From Chloroflexota bacterium (GTDB lineage Bacteria > Chloroflexota > Anaerolineae > Anaerolineales > Villigracilaceae), in assembly GCA_016223135.1 (NCBI GenBank), contig JACRPQ010000006.1:1-64000 (forward strand): a DNA stretch of 64,000 nucleotides, written 5' to 3'. This document shows, piece after piece, positions 23,271 to 32,552 of this stretch (position 1 is its first letter; each line of letters starts with the position of its first letter). Both the position numbers and the translations under genes were made by a program. The notes under the pieces are model-generated. The model was not told the DNA's origin. It saw only the letters and a program-made list of their open reading frames with translations, and did no database searches.

Positions 23271-24917
23271 CTACACCTTCGGACCAGCGGCAATCACTTC
23301 TTTGGGTGTTTGGTCTTCAAATTTGGCAAAGTTCTGTTTGAAGCGCATCGCCAAGTCGCGGTAGCGGCGGTCGTATTCCTTTTTGTCGCTCCACGAGGAA
23401 GACGGGTCGAGCACTTCGGATGGCACGCCCGGGCATTCAGTGGGAACTTGGAAGCCAAAGATTGGGTCGGTTTTGTACGGCACGTTCTCCAGTTTGCCGG
23501 TCAGGGCGGCGTTGAGCAGAGCGCGGGTGTAGCGGATGGAAATGCGCTTGCCCACGCCGTAGGGACCTCCCACCCAGCCGGTGTTGACCAGCCAGCATTT
23601 GACGCCGTAGCGTTCGATTTTGTTTTTGAGCAGTTCGGCGTACTTGTACGGATGATGCACCATGAACGGACCGCCAAAGCAGGCGGAGAAGGTCATCTCC
23701 GGTTCGTCGCGCAGACCGATTTCCGTGCCGCCCACTTTGGAGGTGTATCCGGAAATGAACTGGTACAGCGCCTGATTGGGAGTCAGCCGCGCAATCGGCG
23801 GCATGACGCCGTTGGCGTCGCAGGTCAACAGGATGATGTTTTTGGGGTGACCGGCTTTCTTTTCGGGGACGGCGTTGGCGATGAAATCCAGAGGGTAGGA
23901 GGCGCGGGTGTTTTCGGTAAGCGAGTCGTCGTCCAGGTCAATGAAGCGGGTGACCGGGTCAAAGGGGACGTTTTCGAGGATGGTTCCAAACATCTTGGTG
24001 GTGGCGTAGATTTGCGGTTCCGCCTCGGCAGACAAACCGATGACTTTGGCATAGCATCCGTTTTCGAAGTTGAACACGCCGTCGTCGCTCCAGCCGTGCT
24101 CATCGTCCCCAATGAGGCGGCGGGTGGGGTCGGCGGAGAGGGTGGTCTTGCCGGTGCCGCTCAAGCCGAAGAACAGCGCCACGTCGTTCGGGTCCTCAGG
24201 GTTGACGTTTGCCGAACAGTGCATCGAAAGCACGCCATCCAACGGGAGCAGGTAATTCAACAGCGTGAACACCGATTTTTTCAATTCGCCGGCATAGAGC
24301 GTGTTGCCGACAATTGCCAGTCGTTTTTCGAAATTCAGGATGATGAACGTGTCGCTGTTGGTGTTATCCACTGCGGGGGCAGATTTGAAACCGGGCGCGG
24401 CAATAATCGTAAAGTCTGGCACGAAGCGTTTGTATTCCTCCAGCGACTGAGGCGCGATGAACATGTTGCGAATGAACATGGAATGCCAGGCATGTTCGGT
24501 CGCAAAGCGCACGGCAAGGCGGTATTTTTCGTCCGCGCCGGCGTACACGTCCTGCACGAAGACGTCCCTGCCCTGCAAGTATCCAAGCAGACGGGCGTAG
24601 AGCGCATCGAATTTTTCGATTTCAAAGGGGCGGTTATAGACCCCCCACCAGACATTGTTCTCTGAATCGGTGTGACGCACCACAAACTTATCATTGGCAG
24701 CGCGCGCCGTGTGTTTGCCGGTGTGCGCCACAAACGGACCGCCGCGCACGGTGACGCCCTCGCCGCGAAAAACGGCTTCTTCATACAAGGCTTCGGTCAT
24801 CAGGTTCCAATACGCCAGACGCAAATTCGAAACGCCGATGGCGGAGAGATTTAAGTCCGCCTTGCGGATTTGGGCAATGGATTCAGCAGGGGTTTTGATG
24901 TTCAGTAAATTGTTCAT
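23271..24917 (-). CDS. pckA: Phosphoenolpyruvate carboxykinase (ATP)
   Basis: 548 residues. It converts oxaloacetate and ATP to phosphoenolpyruvate, CO2 and ADP, for gluconeogenesis (or the reverse for CO2 fixation). The P loop is FFGLSGTGKTTLSADP, followed by LIGDDEHGW, the metal-binding pair. The oxaloacetate/PEP-binding arginine region YTSKVGGTEIG is intact. The ATG at 24917 lies two bases after the aminotransferase stop, so the two form an operon; a TTG 12 bases earlier is possible. Oxaloacetate made by the neighbour could be used directly. Confidence 0.95.
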   Translation of the reverse strand: MNNLLNIKTPAESIAQIRKADLNLSAIGVSNLRLAYWNLMTEALYEEAVFRGEGVTVRGGPFVAHTGKHTARAANDKFVVRHTDSENNVWWGVYNRPFEIEKFDALYARLLGYLQGRDVFVQDVYAGADEKYRLAVRFATEHAWHSMFIRNMFIAPQSLEEYKRFVPDFTIIAAPGFKSAPAVDNTNSDTFIILNFEKRLAIVGNTLYAGELKKSVFTLLNYLLPLDGVLSMHCSANVNPEDPNDVALFFGLSGTGKTTLSADPTRRLIGDDEHGWSDDGVFNFENGCYAKVIGLSAEAEPQIYATTKMFGTILENVPFDPVTRFIDLDDDSLTENTRASYPLDFIANAVPEKKAGHPKNIILLTCDANGVMPPIARLTPNQALYQFISGYTSKVGGTEIGLRDEPEMTFSACFGGPFMVHHPYKYAELLKNKIERYGVKCWLVNTGWVGGPYGVGKRISIRYTRALLNAALTGKLENVPYKTDPIFGFQVPTECPGVPSEVLDPSSSWSDKKEYDRRYRDLAMRFKQNFAKFEDQTPKEVIAAGPKV

Positions 24918-24919
24918 GG

Positions 24920-26137
24920 TTACATCCAATCCCGGATCATTTTCTTATCGCCAATATAAATTTCATTCGGGCTGGTGGGGTCGAGCGCCCATTTGATGCG
25001 GGCAATGCCTTCGGTCACATCTTTGACCGAGCCGGAGAACGAGATGCGGATGTGTCCCTCCATGCCGAACTCCCTGCCCGGCACCGTCACCACCATCGCC
25101 TTTTTGAGCAGGAAGCGTGAGACCTCCACCGAATTGCCGTTGAAAGCGCGGATGTCGGGCAGCGCGTAGAAGGTTCCCTGCGGTTCAATCAGACGAACGC
25201 CGCTGAAGGATTTGAACTCCTGAAGCAGTACGTCGCGGTTGTTTTGGATGTGGAGACGCAGCGCCTCCACCACCGACTGCAAGCCGTTCAGCGCGCCCTC
25301 CGCCGCCGCCTGGCTGACGGGGCTGACTCCCGAAGTCGTCTGCGCGGTGACGTTGGTCATCACCCGCACCAGTTCGCGCGGAGCGACCACCCACCCCACC
25401 CGAAAGCCGGTCATGCCGTACAACTTCGCCACGCCATTGACGACGATGATGTGGGAATCTTCGATGTCCTTTTTGGTGAAGCGGTAGGCTGGCGCCGCTG
25501 TGTTGTCGTCGAAGGTCAATTTGTGGTAGATGTCGTCGCAAATCAGGTAGATGCCTTTGCGTTCGCAAAAGTCCACCAGTTTCTCAATCAGCGCCGGCGG
25601 ATAAATGACGCCGGAAGGGTTGTTCGGACTGTTGACGATGATCGCCCGCGTGTAGGATGTGACCGCTCTTTCGATCTCCTCGAAGCGCGGCGTGAATGTG
25701 CCGTCTTCGGGTGTGACGATGACAGGTCTGCCCATGCACATCTTGATGATTTCCGGATACGAGACCCAATAGGGCGCGAGAACAATGACTTCATCCTGCG
25801 GGTTCAGGATGCTGTACATGATGTTGAACAGGGACTGTTTCGCGCCATTGGTGACGATGACGTTTTCCGGCGCAGCCAGGCGGTCATAATTTTCTTCCGT
25901 ATAACGGATGATCGCCTTTTTCAATGAGGGCAAGCCATCCGCCGGCACGTACTTCACCTCGCCGCTGGTCAGTTTGGCGGCAGAGGCAAGGATGGCGTTG
26001 ATGGGCGTCTTGTTTTTGGGCTCGCCGATGCCCAGGTTAATGACGGCTTCGCCGCGCTCTCGAAGGAGACGGGCTTCCTCGTTGAGCGCCAGCGTCGGCG
26101 ACTCGGCAATTTCGCTTGCAAGTTTACTTAATCTCAT
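24920..26137 (-). CDS. Class I/II aminotransferase, aspartate aminotransferase-like
   Basis: 405 residues. PLP-dependent. The Schiff-base lysine is in VAKLYGMTGFRVGW, the asparagine in NSPNNPSGVIYPP holds the PLP ring region, and the substrate arginine is in HIRISFSG. The start ATG at 26137 has GGAG seven bases upstream; in-frame sequence continues upstream to 26224 but is not convincing. Probably converts aspartate to oxaloacetate, which fits the following pckA gene. A hairpin precedes the start. Confidence 0.9.
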   Translation of the reverse strand: MRLSKLASEIAESPTLALNEEARLLRERGEAVINLGIGEPKNKTPINAILASAAKLTSGEVKYVPADGLPSLKKAIIRYTEENYDRLAAPENVIVTNGAKQSLFNIMYSILNPQDEVIVLAPYWVSYPEIIKMCMGRPVIVTPEDGTFTPRFEEIERAVTSYTRAIIVNSPNNPSGVIYPPALIEKLVDFCERKGIYLICDDIYHKLTFDDNTAAPAYRFTKKDIEDSHIIVVNGVAKLYGMTGFRVGWVVAPRELVRVMTNVTAQTTSGVSPVSQAAAEGALNGLQSVVEALRLHIQNNRDVLLQEFKSFSGVRLIEPQGTFYALPDIRAFNGNSVEVSRFLLKKAMVVTVPGREFGMEGHIRISFSGSVKDVTEGIARIKWALDPTSPNEIYIGDKKMIRDWM

Positions 26138-26155
26138 ATCTACTCCGCTTAAGAA

Positions 26156-26200
26156 ATTATCTGGTCTGGGCGAGGCGCTCAGACCAGATAGGATGTGAGA
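26156..26200 (-). promoter_or_regulatory. Leader hairpin upstream of the aminotransferase gene
   Basis: On the minus strand TCTGGTCTG and CAGACCAGA form a stem across AGCGCCTCGCC, about 20 bases before the start. The region 26138-26432 holds no gene. The hairpin could be an attenuator or protein site; I do not match it to any named riboswitch. Confidence 0.45.
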
Positions 26201-26432
26201 ACCGCAAAGAAGCGGCAGGGACAATAGAATTGTCCGCAGTTGCGTGCATGGGCGAAATTATACCGCTGGAAGAAAAGCGGCATGGATGATTTCCATCCAC
26301 CAAGCGCGGGAGTATCGTCACATGAGGCAAATCATGACACGTCCCGCATTTCCTTTTGTCAGGCGAAATTGGTCTTCTTGCAAGGTAACATGCCGTCGGC
26401 AATGCAAACCATTTTCAATGACCAGATTGAGC

Positions 26433-28751
26433 CTATTCAACCGCTTCGGGAAGGATTGCCTCCAACAAGAAGGTTTCCTGGCATTGGGTGCATTGCGCTT
26501 CCCGTTTGCTGGCAGCCACCAGCAATCCGCCGCATTTTGGGCAGGGCGTCTGAAGCGGGCGCTTCCAGGATGTGAAATCACAATTCGGATAATTGGCGCA
26601 GCCGTAGAACGTGCGTCCCTTGCGGGTTTTTTTCTCGACAATTTCGCCGCCGTCTTTGGGACACTGTACACCGATTTTTTCCAGCCAGGGTTCGGTGTAA
26701 CGGCAGGACGGGAAATTGGAGCAGGAAATGAACTTTCCAAAGCGCCCATAGCGGATGACCAGTTCGCCGCCGTCTTCGGGGCAAGTGCGCCCGATTTTTT
26801 CGGGTCCGCTCTTGGTGACGGGCATTTCCGCCTGCGCCCGCTTCAAGTCTTCTGTGAAGGGATGGTAGAACTCATGGATGACTTCCGTCCACTCCGCCTG
26901 ACCGTTGGCAATCATATCCAGGTCCTCTTCCATGCGGGCGGTGAATTTGTAATCCACAATATCCGAAAAATACTTGACCATCAGGTCGTTGACCTGCATG
27001 CCAATCTCTGTCGGCACGAGGCGTTTATCCTCACGGACAACATAGCCGCGCTGTTGAATGGTCGAAATGGTGGGCGCATAGGTGGAGGGACGCCCGATTC
27101 CCTCTTCTTCCAGCGCCTGCACCAGGGAGGCTTCGGTGTATCGCGGAGGCGGTTGGGTGAAATGCTGTTCGGGGATGAGGCGGATGAGTTCCTGCCGCTG
27201 TCCTTCCTCGATGCCGGCGGGAATTTTCACGTTCTCTTCCTCTTCCTCAACCCGCGCGTCTTCACTTTTTGCTTCTTCATACACCACCAGGAAACCGGCA
27301 AATTTCACCGCCGAACCGGAGGCGCGCAAAAGATATTCGTGAGCGTTCGACTTGCCGGTCACCTCCACCTGGAGGGTGTCATAGACTGCCGCTTCCATCT
27401 GTGACGCCACAAATCGCTGCCAGATCAGACGGTACAACTTGAACATGGCAGGGTCCAAATACTTCTGCACCTGTTCGGGCGTGCGCATCACGGAGGTGGG
27501 ACGGATGGCTTCGTGCGCTTCTTGGGCGTTGGCGGAGCGCTTGGTATATTGCGGCGGCTCGGGCGGCAGGAAGTCCGCGCCGTATTTTTGGGTCACATAC
27601 TGACGCGCCTCCTGTTGGGCAAGGGCGGAGACATTGGTCGAGTCGGTTCGCATGTAGGTAATCAAACCGGTCTCGCCGCCGTTGCCCACATCCTGACCTT
27701 CATAGAGCGCCTGCGCCAGCGCCATGGTGCGCTTGGCGGTAAAGCCAAGTTTGCGTGAAGCCTCCTGCTGAAGGGTCGAAGTGGTGAACGGCGCAGCGGG
27801 CTTGCGCCGGCGCTCGCCGCGTTTGATTTTGGTGATGGTATAAGCGGCGGTCTCCATATCCATGAGAATGGGCTTGACCGTCTCTTCGTTGGGGAGCTGC
27901 GGCTCCTGGTCGTCCATTTTTGCCAGTTTTGCCGTGAAGGTGGACTTCAATCCTTCAGGCTTAAATTCACCGTGAATGGACCAATACTCTGTCGGCACGA
28001 ACGCCTCAATCTCGCGTTCTCTCTCGACGATGAGCCTGAGCGCCACCGATTGAACTCTCCCAGCCGAAAGGCGGCTGCGCACCTTCTCCCACAGAATCGG
28101 GCTGATGCTGTACCCCACCAAACGGTCCAGGATGCGGCGCGCTTGTTGAGCGTCCACCAAATCCATGTTGATCTGGCGCGGATGAGAAAAGGCTTCTTTG
28201 ATGGCAGGCTCGGTAATTTCGTGGAAGACGACGCGTCTGGCGCGCTGCGGGTCAATCTCCGCCGCTTCCATCAAATGCCACGAAATGGATTCGCCTTCCC
28301 GGTCGGGGTCGGTGGCGAGGTAGATTTCCTCCGCCTTTTGGGCAAGTTTCTTGATTTCCCGAACGACTTCCTTCTTTTCGTTGGGCACGCGGTATTTGGG
28401 TGTAAAGTTATTCTCGACGTCCACCGACAATTGCGACTTCAACAAATCGCGCACGTGCCCCACCGAAGCGCGGACGGTGAATCCCTTGCCGAGGTAACGG
28501 CTGATCGTCTTCGCTTTGGCGGGCGATTCAACAATGACCAGTTTTCCGTTGCGCTTCTCTTCCTTGATCTGCTTTTCGGGCTTCGGCGGAGGCGTCAGAC
28601 CGGCGTGTGCGTCGGTGCGTCCCATCTTATAAAGCTTTGTGCCACAAACAGGGCAAACACCAATTGTGACGGGAGAACCTTTGGCGTTGAAACCCGCCGC
28701 AGGGTCTTTCATCTCACGCTTGGTTTTGCATTTCATACAATATGCTTCCAT
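26433..28751 (-). CDS. topA: DNA topoisomerase I with N-terminal zinc-ribbon domain
   Basis: 772 residues. Residues 1-50 form an extra ribbon, YCMKCKTKREM ... VCPVCGTKLYKM, of the kind seen on Chloroflexota topoisomerases (DUF5679, from memory). Then the TOPRIM (KLVIVESPAKAKTISRYLGK, DPDREGE), the catalytic tyrosine in TYMRTDSTN, and three C-terminal zinc fingers (CPEDGGELV..., CPKDGGEIV..., CPKCGGLLV...CTQC). It relaxes negative supercoils. The ATG at 28751 has AGGAG five bases upstream, which decides the start. It is followed by the guanylyltransferase gene upstream on the same strand with 43 bases between. Confidence 0.95.
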   Translation of the reverse strand: MEAYCMKCKTKREMKDPAAGFNAKGSPVTIGVCPVCGTKLYKMGRTDAHAGLTPPPKPEKQIKEEKRNGKLVIVESPAKAKTISRYLGKGFTVRASVGHVRDLLKSQLSVDVENNFTPKYRVPNEKKEVVREIKKLAQKAEEIYLATDPDREGESISWHLMEAAEIDPQRARRVVFHEITEPAIKEAFSHPRQINMDLVDAQQARRILDRLVGYSISPILWEKVRSRLSAGRVQSVALRLIVEREREIEAFVPTEYWSIHGEFKPEGLKSTFTAKLAKMDDQEPQLPNEETVKPILMDMETAAYTITKIKRGERRRKPAAPFTTSTLQQEASRKLGFTAKRTMALAQALYEGQDVGNGGETGLITYMRTDSTNVSALAQQEARQYVTQKYGADFLPPEPPQYTKRSANAQEAHEAIRPTSVMRTPEQVQKYLDPAMFKLYRLIWQRFVASQMEAAVYDTLQVEVTGKSNAHEYLLRASGSAVKFAGFLVVYEEAKSEDARVEEEEENVKIPAGIEEGQRQELIRLIPEQHFTQPPPRYTEASLVQALEEEGIGRPSTYAPTISTIQQRGYVVREDKRLVPTEIGMQVNDLMVKYFSDIVDYKFTARMEEDLDMIANGQAEWTEVIHEFYHPFTEDLKRAQAEMPVTKSGPEKIGRTCPEDGGELVIRYGRFGKFISCSNFPSCRYTEPWLEKIGVQCPKDGGEIVEKKTRKGRTFYGCANYPNCDFTSWKRPLQTPCPKCGGLLVAASKREAQCTQCQETFLLEAILPEAVE

Positions 28752-28794
28752 GTACACTCCTGCCTCGCGCATCTCCTTGAAGAGCGAGAGTCGT

Positions 28795-29886
28795 TTATAA
28801 ATATTTCTCCTGATGGTGTTTCTTCAAGTGCTCCACGATATTCTTGACCTTTTGTGATTGATCGGTTTTGCAAACCAGCAGTACATCGCCGGCGTCCACC
28901 ACTACTACATCGTCCAAGCCGATGGTGACAATCAGACGTTCATCATTCACGCTGTACACCAGGGCGTTGTGCGTATCGAGCGGCAAATGCTGGGAGTTGA
29001 CCGAAACGTTTCCGTTCAGATCCGGCAGCAGCACCTCAAAAAGCGAATCCCACGAGCCCACATCGCTCCAACCCAAGCCGCCTGCCGGCAGGACCGCCAC
29101 GCGTTCTGCCTTTTCCATCACACCATAGTCTATGGTTTGAGAGCGCAAATCATACCAAAGTTTCTGGATGACGGCGTCCCTTTGGGGCGTATCCCAGGCG
29201 GAGGCAATTTCCTCAACTGCCCGGAATAAATCGGGCATCTGCCGCTCGATCTCCGCCAGGATGACATCTGCCCGCCAGACGAACATGCCGCTGTTCCAGG
29301 AATGATCGCCGCGGCGCAGAAGTTCCTGTGCGGTTGCCTGATCGGGCTTCTCTTTGAAGCGCTTCACTTTATAGACGGGATACTTGTAATCGCCATCCAG
29401 CGGTTCGCCCTGCTGAATATACCCATACCCCGTAGAGGGAAAGGTGGGCGTAATCCCCAGCGTGACCAGATAATTTTTTTCCGCCACTTCAAAAGCGGTG
29501 CGGAGCAGATATTGGAACAAATCCAGGTTGCGGATGTGATGGTCAGCGGTTTGTATCGTCATCACCGCCTGAGGATCGCGCTTTTTGAGCACGGCAGCCG
29601 CCAATGCTACCACAGATGCTGTACCGCGCGGCGCCGGTTCAATCAAATAGTTCTCTTTTGGAATGGAAGGCGCCTGCTCTTGCATGACCCGCGCCTGCTC
29701 TTCAACGGTAACAACCAGAATACGTTCGGGTGGAAACAGACGCTCCAAGCGGGCAACAGTGCTTTGGAACAACGTCTCCTTGCCCAGCAGCGGAAGCAGC
29801 TGCTTGGGCGTTTCCTTTCTGGAAACGGGCCACAAGCGCGTCCCGCCGCCGCCTGCCATGATGACTGCATAGGTATGTTCATTCAT
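28795..29886 (-). CDS. Mannose-1-phosphate guanylyltransferase
   Basis: 363 residues, the nucleotidyltransferase core without the C-terminal isomerase of ManC/AlgA. Motifs are MAGGGGTRLWPVSR with PKQ, and FVEKP-like RFKEKP and GWSDVGSWDSLFE. It makes GDP-mannose from GTP and mannose-1-phosphate for glycans. The ATG at 29886 sits at the junction with the dprA stop (gene overlap of a few bases depending on the start chosen; a GTG at 29895 is possible). Transcribed with dprA and probably topA. Confidence 0.92.
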   Translation of the reverse strand: MNEHTYAVIMAGGGGTRLWPVSRKETPKQLLPLLGKETLFQSTVARLERLFPPERILVVTVEEQARVMQEQAPSIPKENYLIEPAPRGTASVVALAAAVLKKRDPQAVMTIQTADHHIRNLDLFQYLLRTAFEVAEKNYLVTLGITPTFPSTGYGYIQQGEPLDGDYKYPVYKVKRFKEKPDQATAQELLRRGDHSWNSGMFVWRADVILAEIERQMPDLFRAVEEIASAWDTPQRDAVIQKLWYDLRSQTIDYGVMEKAERVAVLPAGGLGWSDVGSWDSLFEVLLPDLNGNVSVNSQHLPLDTHNALVYSVNDERLIVTIGLDDVVVVDAGDVLLVCKTDQSQKVKNIVEHLKKHHQEKYL

Positions 29887-29887
29887 C

Positions 29888-31012
29888 TCATTCACCGTTC
29901 AAAGTATTCACATTGTAATCGGCTCGCTCCTCGCGTACTGCCACATACTGCATACCGCCAACCTGACGCACCATGCCTTTCAATTCCATCAACGCCAGCG
30001 CAGCAGAGACCTTTTCAATCGGCAAGCCCGACTGATTGCGAATTTCATCCACATGTAAAGGCTCGCTGCCAATCACGCTCAACAATTGGGCTTCGGTTGG
30101 GTCGCCCGGCATGATCTTGCGGGCGGCTTTGTGCTCGCCCACACGCGTCAAATCCAGCGCCTGCATCAGATCGTTGACGCTCAACAGCGGGAGCGCGCCG
30201 TTTTGAATCAACTTGTTCGTACCCTTGCTTTGAGGCGCAAGGATACTGCCAGGCACTGCAAAGACCTCGCGCCCCTGTTCTGCGGCAAACTCCGCCGTAA
30301 TCAGGGCGCCGCTGGTTTCGCCAGCCTCTACCACCACAACCGCCAGCGACAAGCCGGAAATGATGCGGTTGCGCGGCGGAAAATTCGACGCATCCGGCGG
30401 CGTGCCGGGAGCATAATCGCTCAGCAGAGCGCCATGCGCCATGATTTGCTCCGCCAGCGCGCGGTGTTCGGGAGGATAGATTTTATCCACACCTGAGCCC
30501 AATACGGCAAGCGTCCGCCCGCCTGCTTTGAGCGCCGCCTGATGCGCAATCGCATCTACGCCGCGCGCCAAACCGCTGACCACCGTTATGCCGTGCGCGG
30601 CAAGAAACGCCGAGAGTTCTTCTGTGATTTGTCTTCCGTAAGGCGTTACCCTGCGTGTGCCAACAATCGCCACTGCGAACAAATCGTCGGGCAGATACTC
30701 GCCGCGCAGATACAACACTGGCGGAGGCTGGTCAATTTCCTTCAAGCGCTGAGGATACGCTTCGTCCTGCCAGGTCAGGATTTTAATACCCTGCTGCTCG
30801 ATACGCTCCCAGACCTTGTCCAAATCCACGCCTGCCCGCGCCTGAATGACGCGTTCGATCAATTTGGACCCCAAGCCTGCCGCCGCCAATTCGGCTGGCG
30901 ACGCCGCCCAGGCAGACTCCAAATCGCCGAAGTACGCAACAAGACCCTGCATGCGTACCGCGCCGATGCCTTTGATCAAATTGAAGCCGACCCAGTATTT
31001 TTTCTCATCCAT
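29888..31012 (-). CDS. dprA: DNA processing protein A (DprA/Smf)
   Basis: 374 residues. An N-terminal HhH/SAM-like region (KYWVGFNLIKGIGAVRMQGL) leads to the Rossmann-like DprA core (AIVGTRRVTPYG, GLARGVDAIAHQ, LGSGVDKIYPPEH, FPPRNRIISGLS) and a C-terminal winged helix. DprA loads RecA on incoming single-stranded DNA during transformation. The ATG at 31012 matches the usual N-terminal MDEKKYW; an in-frame GTG at 31066 exists. No ribosome site is evident at either. Confidence 0.93.
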   Translation of the reverse strand: MDEKKYWVGFNLIKGIGAVRMQGLVAYFGDLESAWAASPAELAAAGLGSKLIERVIQARAGVDLDKVWERIEQQGIKILTWQDEAYPQRLKEIDQPPPVLYLRGEYLPDDLFAVAIVGTRRVTPYGRQITEELSAFLAAHGITVVSGLARGVDAIAHQAALKAGGRTLAVLGSGVDKIYPPEHRALAEQIMAHGALLSDYAPGTPPDASNFPPRNRIISGLSLAVVVVEAGETSGALITAEFAAEQGREVFAVPGSILAPQSKGTNKLIQNGALPLLSVNDLMQALDLTRVGEHKAARKIMPGDPTEAQLLSVIGSEPLHVDEIRNQSGLPIEKVSAALALMELKGMVRQVGGMQYVAVREERADYNVNTLNGE

Positions 31013-31064
31013 AAGCGGCGCTGCATTCGATATTCCGGCTTGCAGTTGTCGAATCCATGAGCCC

Positions 31065-31158
31065 ACTGAAAAAACTCACTGCAGAGAGGCGGAGAGCGCA
31101 GAGTTCTTCATCCTCATGTCTCCGCTTACTTGGCGGCAGAACCACCTTTTTGCAGTAA
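31065..31158. repeat. CACTGCAGAGAGGC inverted-repeat element, second copy
   Basis: It has the same organisation as 15238-15346: CTGAAAAAACTCACTGCAGAG at one side, CCTTTTTGCAGTA at the other, with GCGGAGAGCGCAGAG and CTCCGCTTACTTGGCGG between. It fills the gap between dprA and rimM. Confidence 0.7.
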
Positions 31159-31180
31159 ACGCGTCCATGCCTTCGAGCAT

Positions 31181-31726
31181 CTACCCGCTGGAATCTATCA
31201 AGCCGTCAAGTAGATGAACTTTCAGAATACCGCGCTCAAAATCCAGGTCCAGAATGACCGAAGGGATGGCGGGCAGAAGGATTTCTTTGCCGCTGTCACC
31301 CGCCACAACGTACACATCGTTTGCACCGGTCTCCAAAATTTCAACCAGTTCGCCCAGCGGTTTCCCGTCTTCGTCCACCACACGCAATCCAAGAAGCTCG
31401 TGTTTGTAATGTTGTCCCTCAGGCAATGGGACATCCTTCGCCAAAACATACACCCATTGATTGCGAAACATGCCCGCTTCTTCGGGCGTGTCAATGTTTT
31501 CGAATTTTACAAGCATTCCGGTTTTATATGGGCGTACGCTGGTCAGGGTGACCGGCTTGTAGTCTTCGCCCACAAAGAGCCGTCTGCCCTTCTTCATGCG
31601 TTCAGGAAAATCGGTGTGCAAGTCCATGATGATTTCGCCGCGCACACCATGCGGGCGCCGCAAGAATCCAACACTCAAATAAAGAGGCTCGCCAGTTGGC
31701 GAGCCCGGTTTCTTTGTATCAGCCAT
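31181..31726 (-). CDS. rimM: Ribosome maturation factor RimM
   Basis: 181 residues. The N-terminal RimM domain starts YLSVGFLRRPHGVRGEI, and the C-terminal PRC-barrel ends ILLPAIPSVILDLDFERGILKVHLLDGLI. RimM helps mature the 30S head with ribosomal protein S19. Its ATG overlaps the khpA stop (TAATG), so the two are translationally coupled, the classical rpsP-khpA-rimM order. Confidence 0.95.
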   Translation of the reverse strand: MADTKKPGSPTGEPLYLSVGFLRRPHGVRGEIIMDLHTDFPERMKKGRRLFVGEDYKPVTLTSVRPYKTGMLVKFENIDTPEEAGMFRNQWVYVLAKDVPLPEGQHYKHELLGLRVVDEDGKPLGELVEILETGANDVYVVAGDSGKEILLPAIPSVILDLDFERGILKVHLLDGLIDSSG

Positions 31727-31962
31727 TACTCTGGCTCTACCACATCGAGGGTGACTTGCTTGCCCTCCCGCTCCGCCGCCACTCTCAGCAGGGTACGGAT
31801 GGAGTTGGCAACCTTGCCGCCCTTGCCAATGACGCGTCCCATGTCATCCTTGGCAACGCTCAATTCGATGCGGATGCGCGAACCACTGCCCATTTCGCGC
31901 ACCTGCACTTCTTCCGGATGATCCACGAGCGACCTGGCAATATATTCGATGAGTTCTTTCAT
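31726..31962 (-). CDS. khpA: KH-domain RNA-binding protein KhpA (YlqC family)
   Basis: 78 residues, one KH domain with the nucleic-acid loop VIGKGGKVANSIRTLL (GxGG type: GKGGK). KhpA usually pairs with KhpB and binds many RNAs. It lies between rpsP and rimM in the usual ribosome-maturation operon. Confidence 0.95.
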   Translation of the reverse strand: MKELIEYIARSLVDHPEEVQVREMGSGSRIRIELSVAKDDMGRVIGKGGKVANSIRTLLRVAAEREGKQVTLDVVEPE

Positions 31963-32020
31963 ATGAATGCCTTATGTTACGCAGTACGCAACATAATCCA
32001 CTGCGTACTGCGTAAACCCT

Positions 32021-32362
32021 TTACTTACTCGTCCTGGCAGTTGCACCGCGCTTGACTTCGGCTTCTTCCGCTTCTTTCAGGAGCGTTTCAATCGCTTCGC
32101 CCTTCTTGAAGCGTTCCCAGCGTTCCAGCGTTCCGGCGGTCTTGAAAACCTGCGCCACCGATTCGGTCGGCAGTGCACCGTTCTTCATCCAGTGGAAGAT
32201 GCGGTCTTCCTTCAAACGGATGGTCGCAGGCTGGGTGCGGGGGTTGTAGAAGCCCAAAATCTCCAGGAAGCGCCCGTCGCGAGGGGACTCACTGTCCGCG
32301 GCGACGACACGATAGGTGGGCTGACCCTTCAACCCGATACGGCGTAAACGTAAACGAACCAT
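32021..32362 (-). CDS. rpsP: 30S ribosomal protein S16
   Basis: 113 residues. It begins MVRLRLRRIGLKGQPTYRVV and contains the DGRFLEILGFYNPRT block. The C-terminal 35 residues (ETLLKEAEEAEVKRGATARTSK) are longer than in E. coli, as in many non-proteobacteria. The ATG has AGGAG about 10 bases upstream. The 190-base gap to ffh contains a candidate -10 (TAAAAT on the minus strand, 32515-32520). Confidence 0.96.
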   Translation of the reverse strand: MVRLRLRRIGLKGQPTYRVVAADSESPRDGRFLEILGFYNPRTQPATIRLKEDRIFHWMKNGALPTESVAQVFKTAGTLERWERFKKGEAIETLLKEAEEAEVKRGATARTSK

Positions 32363-32552
32363 CTTGCTTTTTCTCCTGTTTTTCTGTGCAGCCGGCGTTC
32401 TCTTATGTCAACGATTGCGTTGGAGAGCGTAGCCTACACAACATGTTGATTTGCGTTTCAGACAGGCATAGAGGGGTGCGGAAAGGACGCATGCGGGCTG
32501 AAATCGCAGGCGCTATTTTACCAGAGATTTCCGCCGCACCAGCGGCAGGCGC

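Noticed and set aside
26138-26432. A known riboswitch upstream of the aminotransferase gene
   Set aside because: Only one simple hairpin is visible; no conserved core of a named riboswitch is recognised.
26244-27404. A 386-codon plus-strand reading frame
   Set aside because: It lies opposite topA's zinc fingers and TOPRIM and has no family signature.
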